Shown here piece after piece: positions 18,135-31,295 of a stretch of DNA of 64,000 nucleotides. The notes below the pieces were generated by a model that was not told the DNA's origin, did not search any database, and was given only the letters and a program-made list of their open reading frames with translations. Numbering within the stretch: the first letter of the stretch is position 1; the number at the start of each line of letters is the position of its first letter. Origin of the DNA: Pseudaeromonas sp963677375 (GTDB taxonomy: Bacteria > Pseudomonadota > Gammaproteobacteria > Enterobacterales > Aeromonadaceae); contig CAXXIF010000012.1 of the NCBI GenBank assembly GCA_963677375.2, positions 248,001 through 312,000 on the forward strand. The letters run 5' to 3'. The position numbers and the translations under genes are program-made.

Positions 18135-18742
18135 ATGAATGGCAGCAAGAAGGATGCAAATGAAAACCCACAAGCCGAGTCTGTGGTGATGGCGCACGCC
18201 AGTTCCCGCGCCTCTCGATACCATGCTCATCGCTGGTTGTGGGTGCTGCTGCTATTCGGTTGCCTGCACGGAGTTGCCGATAGCGTCTTGCGTCTGGAAC
18301 AGCTCAAGGCCGCCTATGTCTTTAACTTCTTGAAATTCACCATCTGGCCCGCCGAGGGGACTCAAAATCTCCCTCTGTCGGTCTGCCTGGGAAACAGTGA
18401 TGCCTCACTACAGCGGGCGTTCGCCTCCCTGCAGGGGCGGCAAGTCAACGGGCGGAAAATCTACATCCGGGCCTTACCCCGCAACGCCGAGGTCGCAGGT
18501 TGTCATGTCTATTACCTGCGGCAAGGCGGCGCCCCCGTGGCATTACGCACCCTGGTCCAACGTGATCCGGGGTTATTGACCATAGGCGATGGCGAAAATT
18601 TTGTCGCCGATGGTGGCATCATCGGCTTACAAGAGGTCGATGGCCGACTGCTATTTGACATCAACCTGGAGCTGATCCGCAAAGGCGATTACCACATCAG
18701 TTCCCAATTACTAAAACTGGCCCGTAACGCAGGGATGAAACA

Positions 18743-18746
<4 letters not shown>
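18135..18746 (+). CDS. YfiR-family periplasmic regulator
   Basis: A roughly 203-residue protein of the YfiR family (DUF4154). In Pseudomonas, YfiR is a periplasmic repressor of the diguanylate cyclase YfiN. Here an N-terminal membrane/signal segment (RWLWVLLLFGCLHGVAD) precedes the family core LKAAYVFNFLKFTIWP, LPLSVCLGNSDA, LPRNAEVAGCHVYYL and the ending VDGRLLFDINLELIRKGDYHISSQLLKLA. ATG at 18135 or GTG at 18132 are both possible; ATG at 18189 would also keep the signal sequence. The stop overlaps the kinase start by 4 bases. Confidence 0.85.
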
Positions 18747-21444
<2,698 letters not shown>

Positions 21445-21448
<4 letters not shown>

Positions 21449-23892
21449 CCGAGCAGCGTTTGTCCCGGGTCCAGCCCCTCGTTCTGGTGGTCGATGATGA
21501 GTTGAGCGCCCGGCTTATCATGCGCGCAACTCTGGAAGAGTCCGGTTTCGAAGTCATCGAGGCCGCCAGCGTGGCCGAGGCCTTGCAGCAATTCCATGAG
21601 CAGCAGCCGGACCTCATCATCCTCGATGTTATACTGCCGGACGGTAATGGTATCCAGCTCTGCGCCCAACTGCGGCAAATGGCCCAAGGCTACAATCTGC
21701 CCATCGCCATGGCCACCGGTCTCGATGATGTACCCTCCATCCAGCAAGCCTACCAGTCCGGGGCCACCGACTTCATCACCAAACCCATCAGCTGGGGGAC
21801 TCTAGGCTATCGGGTGCGCTATCTGCTGCGCGCCCACCATGCCTTCGAAGAATTGGCGCTTAGCGAAAGCAAGAACCGGGCTCTGCTTTCCGCTCTCCCC
21901 GACTTGCTCTTTCGCATCAATGAAGAGGGGGTCATCCTCGACCGCTTGGCGGGTTCCGAAGCGCCAGACTGGGCGGATTGGGATCTGCATCCCGGAACCA
22001 TGCTGCAGGATCACCCCAGCGCTCTGGTGGCCGAGATGATCCGTCGGGAGATCAAACTGGTACTGGCACAACAATCCCGGCACACGCTGGAGATCGCCCT
22101 TCCCCGCAGCGATGGGGTTTGTTGGGAGGCGCGGATACTGCCACGCAGTGAGAGTGAGGTCCTGCTGGTACTCCGGGATATCAGCCGTCGCAAACAGATG
22201 GAAAATCAGCTGCGACTCTCCGCCAAGGTATTTGAATCCAGCAGCGAGGCCATCCTCATCACCGACCGTCGCAACCGGGTGATTTCGGTCAATCAGATGT
22301 TCGAAAAAATTACCGGCTACCAGGCCAAGGAGATCCTGGGTAAGGAGCCGGCCTTGCTCGGTGCCCGACAGGAGAACCGCAGCCTGTATCGCAATCTGTG
22401 GGCTCTGTTGTACGAAAATGGCGCCTGGCAAGGCGAGCTGACGGATCAACGCCGGACTGGGGAAAGTTACCCGGTCTGGCTCTCCATCAGCCTGGTCCGC
22501 GATGCTCAGGGAGAGCCGGAATATCATATTGCCAGTTTCTCCGACATCACAGAACGCAAGCGGCAGGAGGCGCAGATCGAGCATCTGGCCTTCCACGATG
22601 TGCTGACCGGCTTGCCCAATCGCCGACTACTGACCGACCGGATCGAGGTCGCCATCTCCCAAGCCCAACGGGAACACAGTGGTCTGGCATTGCTGTTCAT
22701 CGATCTGGACCGTTTCAAGACCATCAACGACAGCCTGGGACATCAGGCCGGGGATCAACTGTTACGCGAGGTAGGACGCCGCCTGGGACAATGGGTCCGC
22801 AGTGGTGACACGGTCAGCCGGGTCGGGGGGGATGAATTCATCGTTCTGTGCCCGAACTGTGGCAGTCCCGATGATGCCTCCATACTCGGCGAGAAATTGC
22901 TCGAGGCCCTGGCCCAACCCTATCACATTGCGGACAACCAGCTGATCATCACCGCCAGTATCGGCATCGCCCTCTACCCGGACAATGGCAGCGAAGCCAA
23001 CACACTGATTGGCAATGCCGATGCCGCCATGTACCTGGCCAAGGAGAATGACCGCAATAACTGTCAGTTCTATTCGCCGGAATTGAATGAAAAAAATCTG
23101 GAACGTCTGCAACTGGAGCTGCGACTCCGACATGCTCTGGAAGCCAACGAATTTGTGCTCTATTTTCAGCCGCAGATCGATGCCCAAACGGGTGCCCTGG
23201 TCGGTGCCGAGACGCTGATCCGCTGGCTGGACCCTATTCATGGCCTGATCCCGCCGGGTCGTTTCATTCCGTTAGCCGAAGAGACCGGGCTGATCCAGCC
23301 GATTGGTGACTGGGTATTGCGTGAAGTCTGTCGTTATCTGCGCCGTTGGCAAGCGCTGGAATTTCCGCGCTTCCCGATCGCCGTCAATTTATCAGCCCGA
23401 CAGTTCAAACAAGCCAACTTTATCGAGTCGATTGTCGAGGCCTTGGCGGAAACCGACATCGAGCCCCGGCTCATCGAGCTGGAGCTGACCGAGAGTATGC
23501 TGATGAAGGATATTCAACAGACCACGAATAAGCTCAAAGAACTCAAGGCGATGGGATTCAGCATTTCGGTGGATGATTTCGGCACCGGCTTTTCCAGCCT
23601 CAACTACCTGCGCCACTTCCCCATTGATGTGCTGAAAATTGATCAATCCTTTGTTCGCGAACTATTTGAAGATGATGCGGCCCTGGCGATCATCGACTCC
23701 ATCATAGCCCTGGCCAATGCCTTGGGGATGAAAACCATCGCCGAGGGGGTCGAAACCGGGGATCAGCGGCTGGTTTTGCAACACCATGGCTGCGACTCCC
23801 TGCAAGGCTACCATATAGCCCGCCCACTGCCGGAACAGGAGTTCATCGCCTGGGTACAAGCCTACCAGACAAAAACCCGACCAACGGAGTAA
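21445..23892 (+). CDS. Response regulator with PAS, GGDEF and EAL domains
   Basis: An 815-residue cytoplasmic protein that should make and/or break cyclic-di-GMP. A receiver (1-125, phospho-Asp 61 in LIILDVILPDG) is followed by two PAS-like regions (about 140-240 and 255-375), GGDEF at 461-465 with an upstream I-site RSGD, and an EAL domain. The EAL signature reads ETL (Glu 589), but the other catalytic blocks (NLSARQF, ELTESMLM, VDDFGTGFSSL, KTIAEGVET) are intact, so both domains could be active. Its receiver is the natural target of the upstream kinase. It is the last gene of the trio; the helicase gene converges 34 bases downstream. Confidence 0.92.
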
Positions 23893-23926
23893 GCGTCCGG
23901 TGGTGAGCGCCAGAACCACCACCAGG

Positions 23927-25204
23927 CTATTTCTGCCGGTTGCGATGGGGTATGGGGGTCTTGGCCGCGAACTGTTTGATGCTACGCTTCTGAGCCGTCC
24001 GACGATTGGCCTGCTTGTCCCGCGGTTGGCGTTTGCTTTCGGCCACCCCCGCAGGCTGATCGGTGACCGGAAACTCCGCCAGCTCCAGCTGCGACATCCT
24101 CTCACCAGTCAAGGCCTCGATGGCCTGCAATGCGGGCATATCACCATGCGCGAGTAGAGAGAGCGCCAGACCTGAATGCCCTGCTCTTCCGGTACGCCCA
24201 ATCCGGTGGACATAGGTCTCCGCCGCCTCCGGCAACTCGAAGTTGATCACCAGCGGCAGAGCACTGATGTCGAGTCCCCGCGCCGCTAGATCCGTCGCAA
24301 CCAGCACGGATAGTGCTCCGGACCGCAGTCGGGTCAGAGCCTCGCTACGCTCGGTCTGGGATTTATCCCCATGCAGAGCCGCCGCAACCAGCCCCTGCTT
24401 GCACAACCGCTTGACCAGAGTGTCGGCTGTGGCCCGTTGATTGACGAATACCAATGCCGCCTTCCCGGCCTGTTGTTGCAACAGATGCAGCAACAGCGCC
24501 GCTTTACTGCTTTTGTTGACGTGGTAACCCAGCACCTCGATGACCCTCTCCGCTTGGGGCTCGACTGTGATGTACTGAGGATCTCGCAGCAGAGCCTGCG
24601 CCAGCGTGACAACATCATCCGGGAAGGTGGCAGAAAACAACAGCGTCTGCTGGCGCGCCGTCACCCGAGCCAGGATCTGCTCCAACTCCCGTCGAAATCC
24701 CATATCCAGCAACCGATCCGCCTCATCCAATACCAGTTGCTGCACCTGTGTCAGCGTCAGAGCCTCTTGCCGCACCAGCTCCAGCAGACGACCCGGTGTC
24801 GCCACCAGCAGATCACAACCCGCCGCCAGGGTCTCAACCTGAAGCTCAATGGCTTCACCACCCAGAACCACCGCAATCGTCGGCCGAGACGCCAGATGTG
24901 CAGCCAGTGTTCGCGCCACCTGACTGACCTGTTCCGCCAGCTCGCGGGTCGGCACCAGCACCAGTGCGCTCGGTGCCGCCATGAGGGAGGCATCATCGCG
25001 AGGCGCCATCAGCCCCCGTTGCAGTAACGGCAGTAAAAAACCAAGCGTCTTGCCCGTTCCCGTCGGTGCGCACACCTGCAGATCCAGCCCGGCCAGCGCT
25101 GGGGGAATGGCCAGCTGCTGCACCGGAGTCGGGCTGAACAACCCCAGTCCGGCTAATGCTTGCAACAAGTCGGTATCCAGTGGCAAATCAGTAAATCGAG
25201 ACAT
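23927..25204 (-). CDS. DEAD-box RNA helicase, SrmB/RhlE type
   Basis: A 425-residue ATP-dependent RNA helicase with all motifs: Q motif region (FSPTPVQQLAIPPAL), motif I (APTGTGKT), Ia (PTRELAEQ), II (DEAD), III (SAT), V (VATDLAARGLD) and VI (HRIGRTGRAG). A short basic tail (KRQPRDKQANRRTAQKRSIKQF) would help RNA binding. The N-terminal third is closest by eye to SrmB, a 50S assembly factor, but RhlE is not excluded. It lies 76 bases after gppA on the same strand. Confidence 0.88.
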   Translation of the reverse strand: MSRFTDLPLDTDLLQALAGLGLFSPTPVQQLAIPPALAGLDLQVCAPTGTGKTLGFLLPLLQRGLMAPRDDASLMAAPSALVLVPTRELAEQVSQVARTLAAHLASRPTIAVVLGGEAIELQVETLAAGCDLLVATPGRLLELVRQEALTLTQVQQLVLDEADRLLDMGFRRELEQILARVTARQQTLLFSATFPDDVVTLAQALLRDPQYITVEPQAERVIEVLGYHVNKSSKAALLLHLLQQQAGKAALVFVNQRATADTLVKRLCKQGLVAAALHGDKSQTERSEALTRLRSGALSVLVATDLAARGLDISALPLVINFELPEAAETYVHRIGRTGRAGHSGLALSLLAHGDMPALQAIEALTGERMSQLELAEFPVTDQPAGVAESKRQPRDKQANRRTAQKRSIKQFAAKTPIPHRNRQK

Positions 25205-25236
25205 GGTTTTTCCTGTCGAAGGCGAGCAAGAGACGA

Positions 25237-25255
25237 CAAAGGGCCCGCAGGCCCT
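25237..25255 (-). terminator. Hairpin between gppA and the helicase gene
   Basis: On the minus strand AGGGCC-TGCG-GGCCCT forms a 6-bp GC stem followed by TTTG. The U-tract is short, so it is a weak terminator at best. Confidence 0.4.
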
Positions 25256-25280
25256 GTAGCAACAATGAGTGGAGCATGAA

Positions 25281-26792
25281 TTAATGATCCGACAAAGCGT
25301 CGGGCTCTTCCATGATGCGGGTTGGCCAGCCCATCAGCATCTGGCGCTTGGCCTCATCCAGCAGCTCAGACGCGCGCAGATAGTGAACCTGCGGCCACCC
25401 TTGCGGCAACCAGATGGTCAGGTTGTCCTCTTCGGCCTCGAAACGAAACTCCGGAACCGTACCTTCGGTGCGGCGCATGCACAGAATGATGGAGAGTCGC
25501 AGGATGCGAGCCAGGCGACAGGCCTGGGTCATGGAGACCGCATTCTGACGCTCCAGTTCATCCAGTTTGAATTCATCGCGCTGATTGAGTAGCAGAGCCG
25601 ATAACAGCTGTTTTTGGGCCGGAGTAAAACCAGGCATATCGATATGATCGATGATATAGGCGGCATGTTGTGGCGCCTTCTTGTACTCGATGCACAATCC
25701 CAGTTCGTAGAGCATGGCGGCCCAGCGCAGCATGGGCCGACCGTATTGTTCGCTCAAGTGCCAGCTGAGTTGTAATTGGGTAAAAGCATTCAAGGCCGCA
25801 TTGCGCACCCGTTCAGCCTGTTCCCGATCCAGCTGGTAACGGGTGATCAGGCTCTCGGCGGTGCGCTCACGAGCATCGCAATCCCGTTTACGCCCGACCA
25901 TGCCATAGATCAATCCTTCACGCAGAGCTCCACCGGCCAGTGTCATGTTGTCGATCAGCAGAGTTTCGAAAATCGCAATCAGGATGGCCAAACCAGATGG
26001 GAAGACGGTCAACCGTTCCGGGGCCAAGCCCTGCAGCGCCAATTGATCGATACGACCACACTGGATCGCCTGGAGCTTCAATTCATTGAGTTTGCTCAGG
26101 GTGACCCGCTCGCTGCGTCCCTGGGCAATCATAATTTCCTGCAACGCCTGCACGGTACCGGAAGCACCAACACAGGTGATCCACCCCATGTCGAGGTAGC
26201 CCTGTTGCACCTGAGCCAGCACCGCCTTGGCACCATCAATGGCCGCAGCAAAGTTCGCTTCGCTGAGCAATCCGTCAGTAAAATAGCGCCTGAGCCAAGT
26301 CACGCAGCCCATATGCAGGCTATTCAATAGCTTGGCATCGCTTTGTTCACCAATCACCAACTCGGTACTGGCACCACCGATATCGATCACCAGGCGATTA
26401 CCTTCCCCGCTGGAGGTCCAGGAAACCCCTTGATAGATGGTTTTGGCCTCATCTTCACCGGTGATCACCTCGATGTGATGACCCAGAATGCGCTCCGCCT
26501 CGACCAGAAAATCCGCCACATTGCCAGCCAGCCGCAGGGTGGCGGTGCCGACAATACGGGTATTTTCTTTCGGCACATCCTGCAACTGCTCGGCGAATAA
26601 TCGCAAACAGTCCCAGCCCCGAGCCATGGCCTCCTGACTCAAACGGTTTTCCGCATCCAGTCCAGCCGCGAGCCGGACCTTGCGCTTGACCTTGGCAACG
26701 GTGCGAATGGCGCCCGAAACCTCACGCACCACCAGCATATGGAAACTGTTGGAGCCGAGATCGATGGCAGCATACAGAGGTGACTGGTTCAC
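25281..26792 (-). CDS. gppA: Guanosine pentaphosphate phosphohydrolase / exopolyphosphatase GppA
   Basis: A 503-residue Ppx/GppA phosphatase that converts pppGpp to ppGpp and can cut polyphosphate. The ASKHA-fold motifs are present: YAAIDLGSNSFHMLVV (phosphate 1), GTATLRLA, VIDIGGASTELV (phosphate 2) and a C-terminal HD-like helical domain. Alignment from memory to E. coli GppA is close throughout. The start chosen is GTG at 26792 (agga 8 bases before, 13 bases after the rhlB stop); the longer frame runs into rhlB. The rhlB-gppA order is that of enterics. Confidence 0.93.
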   Translation of the reverse strand: MNQSPLYAAIDLGSNSFHMLVVREVSGAIRTVAKVKRKVRLAAGLDAENRLSQEAMARGWDCLRLFAEQLQDVPKENTRIVGTATLRLAGNVADFLVEAERILGHHIEVITGEDEAKTIYQGVSWTSSGEGNRLVIDIGGASTELVIGEQSDAKLLNSLHMGCVTWLRRYFTDGLLSEANFAAAIDGAKAVLAQVQQGYLDMGWITCVGASGTVQALQEIMIAQGRSERVTLSKLNELKLQAIQCGRIDQLALQGLAPERLTVFPSGLAILIAIFETLLIDNMTLAGGALREGLIYGMVGRKRDCDARERTAESLITRYQLDREQAERVRNAALNAFTQLQLSWHLSEQYGRPMLRWAAMLYELGLCIEYKKAPQHAAYIIDHIDMPGFTPAQKQLLSALLLNQRDEFKLDELERQNAVSMTQACRLARILRLSIILCMRRTEGTVPEFRFEAEEDNLTIWLPQGWPQVHYLRASELLDEAKRQMLMGWPTRIMEEPDALSDH

Positions 26793-26805
26793 GGGCGACG
26801 TCCTG

Positions 26806-28089
26806 TCAGGGTTTACGCGGGCTACTGCGACGACGGCCAGCACTCGGCTGACGCTCGCGCAGATTTCGATTCACACCGGCACGATGGCGATGGATTCGTT
26901 TCGGTGCGACGACATCCGTCAGCAACGCCTGACGATCATACTTGCTCATCGGGATCGGATGACGAATGTACTCTTCGATAGCTGGCAAATTGAAGGCATA
27001 GTCTTCACAGGCAAAACTGATGGAGTGACCACTCTTGCCCGCACGCCCCGTACGGCCGATGCGATGGACATAATCTTCGCAATCATCCGGCAGATCGTAG
27101 TTGAACACATGAGTCACATCGGGGATGTGCAAACCACGGGCGGCAACATCGGTAGCCACCAGAATGTCCAATGTTCCCTTGGTGAAATCCTCGAGAATCT
27201 TCATGCGTTTTTTCTGCGGCACATCACCAGTCAACAGACCGACACGATGACCATCGTTTTCCAGCCAGCCATGTACTTCTTCGCAAACATGCTTGGTATT
27301 GGCAAACACAATGGCTTTATCCGGCCACTCTTCTTCGAAGAGCGTCAGTAACAACAACATCTTGTCTTCGTTGGAGGGATAAAACAGCTCCTCCTTGATG
27401 CGCTGACCAGTCATCTGTTCCGGTTCAATCTGCACATGCTCGGGTTGATTCATATGCTCGTAGGCCAGTTCCTGAACGCGCAGCGACAGGGTGGCAGAGA
27501 ACAACATGTTCAGACGTTGGCTCGGTGCTGGCATGCGGCGAAACAGGAAGCGGATATCCTTGATGAAACCCAGATCGAACATGCGATCGGCTTCATCCAA
27601 TACCACAGCCTGAATCCGTGACAGATCGATGATGCCCTGTTTCAGGTAATCGATGATGCGACCTGTGGTACCGATCAGGACATCAACGCCTTGCTCCAGC
27701 ACAGCAAGTTGCTTGTCGTAACCGTCGCCACCATAAGCCAGGCCCAGCTTGAAGCCAGTGCTCTCACCCATGGGCACGGCATCGTTATAAATCTGGATGG
27801 CGAGTTCACGGGTCGGGGCCATGATCAACACGCGAGGCTGATTGGTTTGACGATCAGGAGATGCCGGGTGCATCAGCAGGTGATTAAAGGTCCCCGCCAA
27901 AAAGGCGATGGTCTTGCCGGTCCCGGTTTGTGCCTGGCCCGCAATATCTTTGCCTGCAAGGAGAATAGGAAGGGAAAGCGCCTGGATCGGCGTGCAATAG
28001 TGGAATCCCTTGGCTTCCAGACCGGCGAGAACTTGCGGTTCCAGCCCCATCTGGGCGAATTTACATTCAGTTAAGTGTGTTTTGCTCAT
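26806..28089 (-). CDS. rhlB: ATP-dependent RNA helicase RhlB
   Basis: A 427-residue DEAD-box helicase, the RNA degradosome helicase in E. coli. It starts SKTHLTECKFAQMGLEPQVL as RhlB does and has AQTGTGKT, DEADRM, SAT, VATDVAARGLH and HRIGRTGRAG. The C-terminal tail is basic (RHRAGVNRNLRERQ...). The ATG at 28089 fits the family; ten residues upstream in frame are unlikely. It is divergent from trxA, as in E. coli. Confidence 0.95.
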   Translation of the reverse strand: MSKTHLTECKFAQMGLEPQVLAGLEAKGFHYCTPIQALSLPILLAGKDIAGQAQTGTGKTIAFLAGTFNHLLMHPASPDRQTNQPRVLIMAPTRELAIQIYNDAVPMGESTGFKLGLAYGGDGYDKQLAVLEQGVDVLIGTTGRIIDYLKQGIIDLSRIQAVVLDEADRMFDLGFIKDIRFLFRRMPAPSQRLNMLFSATLSLRVQELAYEHMNQPEHVQIEPEQMTGQRIKEELFYPSNEDKMLLLLTLFEEEWPDKAIVFANTKHVCEEVHGWLENDGHRVGLLTGDVPQKKRMKILEDFTKGTLDILVATDVAARGLHIPDVTHVFNYDLPDDCEDYVHRIGRTGRAGKSGHSISFACEDYAFNLPAIEEYIRHPIPMSKYDRQALLTDVVAPKRIHRHRAGVNRNLRERQPSAGRRRSSPRKP

Positions 28090-28137
28090 GGCAGACAGGT
28101 TATCAGGTTGGGCTTGCAATAATAAACAGGATCATTT

Positions 28138-28158
28138 CAAATAGGGCAACTATTTGCC
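28138..28158. other. Inverted repeat between rhlB and trxA
   Basis: CAAATAG-GGCAA-CTATTTG is a 7-bp inverted repeat followed by CCTTTTATTT in the 131-base divergent gap. It could be a regulator site or a short hairpin; no promoter was fixed. Confidence 0.3.
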
Positions 28159-28220
28159 TTTTATTTACATCTATTGGTTATATTTGCCAACAGATCCCCA
28201 ACAATAGACTGGAGTGGTAG

Positions 28221-28547
28221 ATGAGTGACAAGATTGTTCAGCTGACCGATGCCAGCTTTGAAGCTGACGTAATCAAGGCACAAGGCCCGGTACTGGTCGA
28301 CTTCTGGGCTGAGTGGTGCGGCCCGTGCAAAATGATTGCACCTATCCTGAATGAAGTTGCTGATGAATATGCTGGCAAGCTGACCGTTGCCAAACTGAAT
28401 ATTGATCAGAACTCCGAGACCGCGCCTAAGTACGGCATTCGTGGTATTCCGACCCTGTTGCTGTTCAAGGACGGCGCCGTCGCCGCCACCAAGGTTGGCG
28501 CTTTGTCCAAGACTCAATTGAAAGAATTTTTGGACGCCAACGTCTAA
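28221..28547 (+). CDS. trxA: Thioredoxin 1
   Basis: A 108-residue cytoplasmic disulfide reductase with the active site WCGPC (DFWAEWCGPCKM) and the cis-proline segment RGIPTLLLFKDG. The length is normal for the family. A ribosome binding site (ggag) precedes the ATG. A strong intrinsic terminator follows 9 bases after the stop, so it is probably mostly monocistronic, with rho downstream. Confidence 0.98.
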   Translation: MSDKIVQLTDASFEADVIKAQGPVLVDFWAEWCGPCKMIAPILNEVADEYAGKLTVAKLNIDQNSETAPKYGIRGIPTLLLFKDGAVAATKVGALSKTQLKEFLDANV

Positions 28548-28555
28548 ATCATCCC

Positions 28556-28584
28556 AGAGCGCTCCTTGAGCGCTCTTTGTTTTT
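28556..28584 (+). terminator. Intrinsic terminator after trxA
   Basis: AGAGCGCTC-CTT-GAGCGCTCT is a perfect 9-bp stem with a 3-base loop, followed by TTGTTTTT. Confidence 0.92.
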
Positions 28585-28739
28585 ACCCCGACGCAATAGA
28601 CGCCCTCGCGATTTGATGCTAACTTATACAGCGACATACGTAATCCACCCGCGCTGATCTGCGCTCTCTCCTATCGAAAGCAGCCTCAACCCAGCGACCG
28701 TCTAACCGCTTCATTTCCTGTTGATACCCATTCATCGCC
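28585..28739 (+). promoter_or_regulatory. rho leader region, C-rich
   Basis: The 155 bases before rho include a C-rich, G-poor stretch (about 28675-28735) and no clear Shine-Dalgarno before the rho ATG. Rho autoregulates its own leader in E. coli by Rho-dependent termination; this region could play the same role, but no rut site can be proven by reading. Confidence 0.3.
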
Positions 28740-30005
28740 ATGAATCTTACTGAATTAAAGAATACCCCCGTCTCCGAGCTGGTACAGCTTGGCGAAAATA
28801 TGGGCCTGGAAAACCTGGCCCGTTTGCACAAAAAAGACATCATCTTCGCCATCCTCAAGGCACACGCCAAGAGCGGTGAAGATATCTTCGGTGATGGTGT
28901 GCTGGAAATCCTGCAAGACGGTTTCGGCTTCCTGCGCAGTGCCGACAGTTCCTATCTGGCAGGTCCGGATGACATCTATGTCTCCCCGAGCCAGGTTCGC
29001 CGCTTCAACTTGCGTACCGGTGACACCATTTCCGGCAAAATCCGGCCGCCGAAAGAGGGCGAACGTTACTTCGCACTGTTGAAAGTTGATACCGTCAACT
29101 ACGACCGTCCGGAAAATGCCCGGAACAAGATCCTGTTTGAAAACCTGACCCCTCTGCACCCGACCAAGCGGATGCGTTTAGAGCGGGGCAACGGCAGTAC
29201 AGAAGATATCACCGCCCGTGTCCTGGATCTGGCCTCGCCAATCGGTAAGGGTCAGCGCGGTCTCATCGTTGCACCGCCAAAAGCCGGTAAAACTATCCTG
29301 TTGCAGAATATTGCCCAGAGCATCACCAGAAATCACCCTGAGTGCGAACTGATCGTCCTGCTGATCGACGAACGTCCGGAAGAAGTGACCGAAATGCAAC
29401 GCATGGTCAAGGGCGAAGTCGTGGCCTCTACCTTCGATGAGCCTGCGACTCGTCACGTACAAGTCGCTGAAATGGTTATTGAAAAAGCCAAGCGTCTGGT
29501 CGAACACAAGAAGGACGTGGTGATTCTGCTCGACTCCATCACCCGTCTGGCCCGTGCCTACAACACCGTCATCCCCTCCTCTGGTAAGGTACTGACCGGT
29601 GGTGTGGATGCCAACGCCTTGCATAGACCCAAGCGCTTCTTCGGGGCAGCTCGGAACGTGGAAGAGGGTGGCTCGCTCACCATTATCGCCACCGCTCTGG
29701 TCGACACCGGCTCCAAGATGGATGAAGTGATCTACGAAGAGTTCAAGGGGACCGGGAACATGGAACTGCATCTGGCGCGCAAGATCGCCGAGAAGCGCGT
29801 CTACCCGGCCATCGACATCACTCGCTCCGGTACCCGCCGTGAAGAGCTGCTGGCCTTGCCGGAAGAACTGCAGAAGATGTGGATACTGCGCAAGATTATC
29901 CACCCGATGGGTGAAGTCGAAGCCATGGAGTTCTTGATCGACAAGCTCTCCATGACCAAGACCAACGACGAGTTCTTTGATGCCATGAAACGCCAACAGA
30001 AATAA
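28740..30005 (+). CDS. rho: Transcription termination factor Rho
   Basis: A 421-residue hexameric RNA-dependent ATPase. It starts MNLTELKNTPVSELVQLGEN and is close to E. coli Rho throughout: RNA-binding cold-shock-like domain (GFGFLRSADSSYLAGPDDIYVSPSQ), P-loop APPKAGKT, and Q/R loops (VLTGGVDANALHRPKRFFGAARN). No good ribosome binding site precedes the ATG, which may be part of its autoregulation. An intrinsic terminator follows. Confidence 0.98.
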   Translation: MNLTELKNTPVSELVQLGENMGLENLARLHKKDIIFAILKAHAKSGEDIFGDGVLEILQDGFGFLRSADSSYLAGPDDIYVSPSQVRRFNLRTGDTISGKIRPPKEGERYFALLKVDTVNYDRPENARNKILFENLTPLHPTKRMRLERGNGSTEDITARVLDLASPIGKGQRGLIVAPPKAGKTILLQNIAQSITRNHPECELIVLLIDERPEEVTEMQRMVKGEVVASTFDEPATRHVQVAEMVIEKAKRLVEHKKDVVILLDSITRLARAYNTVIPSSGKVLTGGVDANALHRPKRFFGAARNVEEGGSLTIIATALVDTGSKMDEVIYEEFKGTGNMELHLARKIAEKRVYPAIDITRSGTRREELLALPEELQKMWILRKIIHPMGEVEAMEFLIDKLSMTKTNDEFFDAMKRQQK

Positions 30006-30023
30006 CCGCTCGTGAGTGTCATA

Positions 30024-30054
30024 AAAATACCGGCCCTGAGGCCGGTATTTTTTT
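30024..30054. terminator. Bidirectional terminator between rho and ddl
   Basis: ATACCGGCC-CTGA-GGCCGGTAT is a 9-bp stem with TTTTTT on the right and AAAAA on the left, so it can end transcription from both convergent genes. Confidence 0.92.
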
Positions 30055-30090
30055 ATCTGCAAACGAACAACATCTCAGACCTAGTGAGCA

Positions 30091-31089
30091 CTAATCAGGC
30101 TTCACAGCACTCAAGATGCACTGATGCAGGAACTGGGCAAAATCGTGACCATGATGTTTTAGCATTTGGGGGAACATGGAGATTGGCGTCATCCCCGGGA
30201 AGGTGTTGATCTCGTTTAGCAGGAACTCGCCATCGGTCGTCAGGAAAAAATCGACTCGCGACAGATCCTTGAGCTTCAGCTGGGTAAAAGCCTTGAGTGC
30301 CAGAGTCCGGATAGTCTCGACCTGTTCCGCGCTCAAGTCGGTTACATCCAGTCGTGTGGTGGTATGGCTGGCTTGGCTGTACTTCTCGTCATAGCTATAG
30401 AAGACATCTCCCGGAACGCAGATCTCGCCAGGGCAGGTCGCCACCAGTTCGTCACCGTACTGATAGACAGCCACCTCCAGCTCACGAGGCTTGACCGCTT
30501 TTTCCACCAACACCTGAGCGGAATAGCCAAATGCCTGATGAATGGCATCCGACAGATTGGCCAGCTCGGTGACCTTGTAGCAACCCACCGAGGAACCCTG
30601 GCTCGCCGCCTTGACGAAGACGGAACCCCAGCGCCGCATGGCCTGATGAGCCTCGGCATGGGCTGAGCTGTCATCCTCAGAGAGAAACAGATAAGGCGTG
30701 TTCGGAATGCCCAGGGCCGTCAGCCACAACTTGGTACTGACCTTGTTGAAACATAACTTGCTGCCTTCGGAGCCACAGCCCAGATAGGGAAGCCCGGCCA
30801 GATCCAGAAAAGACTGGATGTCACCGGTCTCGCCGGGAAAACCATGAATACACGGCACCACATAATCGATACGATGTTCGTAGCTGCCCACGCGCAACAC
30901 CTTATCAAGACCCAGGGCACAGTGCTCGCCACTGACGGTCTGCCAGCGATCCGCAAATAATTCGACCCGCGTCATGACAATGCCAGGCAGAGTCCGGAGC
31001 TGTTGTTCGAGAAAATCGGCACTCTTGAGGGAGATTGAATGCTCGCTGCCGCCACCGCCGCACATCAAGAGCACATGAAGCTTATTCAT
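30091..31089 (-). CDS. ddl: D-alanine--D-alanine ligase
   Basis: A 332-residue ATP-grasp ligase that makes D-Ala-D-Ala for peptidoglycan. Visible motifs: the N-terminal GGGGSEHSISLKSA, HGFPGETGDIQSFLDLAGLPYLGC, the ATP-binding VKAASQGSSVGC and the metal site VDFFLTTDGEFLLNEINTFPGMT. The ATG at 31089 with aagga upstream is chosen over a 61-residue in-frame extension that does not belong to the family. It stands alone between rho and a lipoprotein gene, not in the mur cluster. Confidence 0.95.
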   Translation of the reverse strand: MNKLHVLLMCGGGGSEHSISLKSADFLEQQLRTLPGIVMTRVELFADRWQTVSGEHCALGLDKVLRVGSYEHRIDYVVPCIHGFPGETGDIQSFLDLAGLPYLGCGSEGSKLCFNKVSTKLWLTALGIPNTPYLFLSEDDSSAHAEAHQAMRRWGSVFVKAASQGSSVGCYKVTELANLSDAIHQAFGYSAQVLVEKAVKPRELEVAVYQYGDELVATCPGEICVPGDVFYSYDEKYSQASHTTTRLDVTDLSAEQVETIRTLALKAFTQLKLKDLSRVDFFLTTDGEFLLNEINTFPGMTPISMFPQMLKHHGHDFAQFLHQCILSAVKPD

Positions 31090-31295
31090 CAGAGGATTCC
31101 TTGCATCTAGACTCGCCGGCCGCGAGGCGGTCGGTATGACAATCACGCAGGGCAGTCTATCAACGGGATTGGCAGGGGGAAAGGGTTCAGCGCACAAAGG
31201 TATGGTTCCCGCTGCAACGAGTCGTCGTTTGCCCTCGGAGGCTGAATTCCCTATGCTGACCACTGTGATCACCGTTCATGTGTGAAGGAAATTCG

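Noticed and set aside
31090..31272. 61-residue N-terminal extension of the D-Ala-D-Ala ligase
   Set aside because: Not found in the family, while ATG 31089 has a good ribosome binding site.
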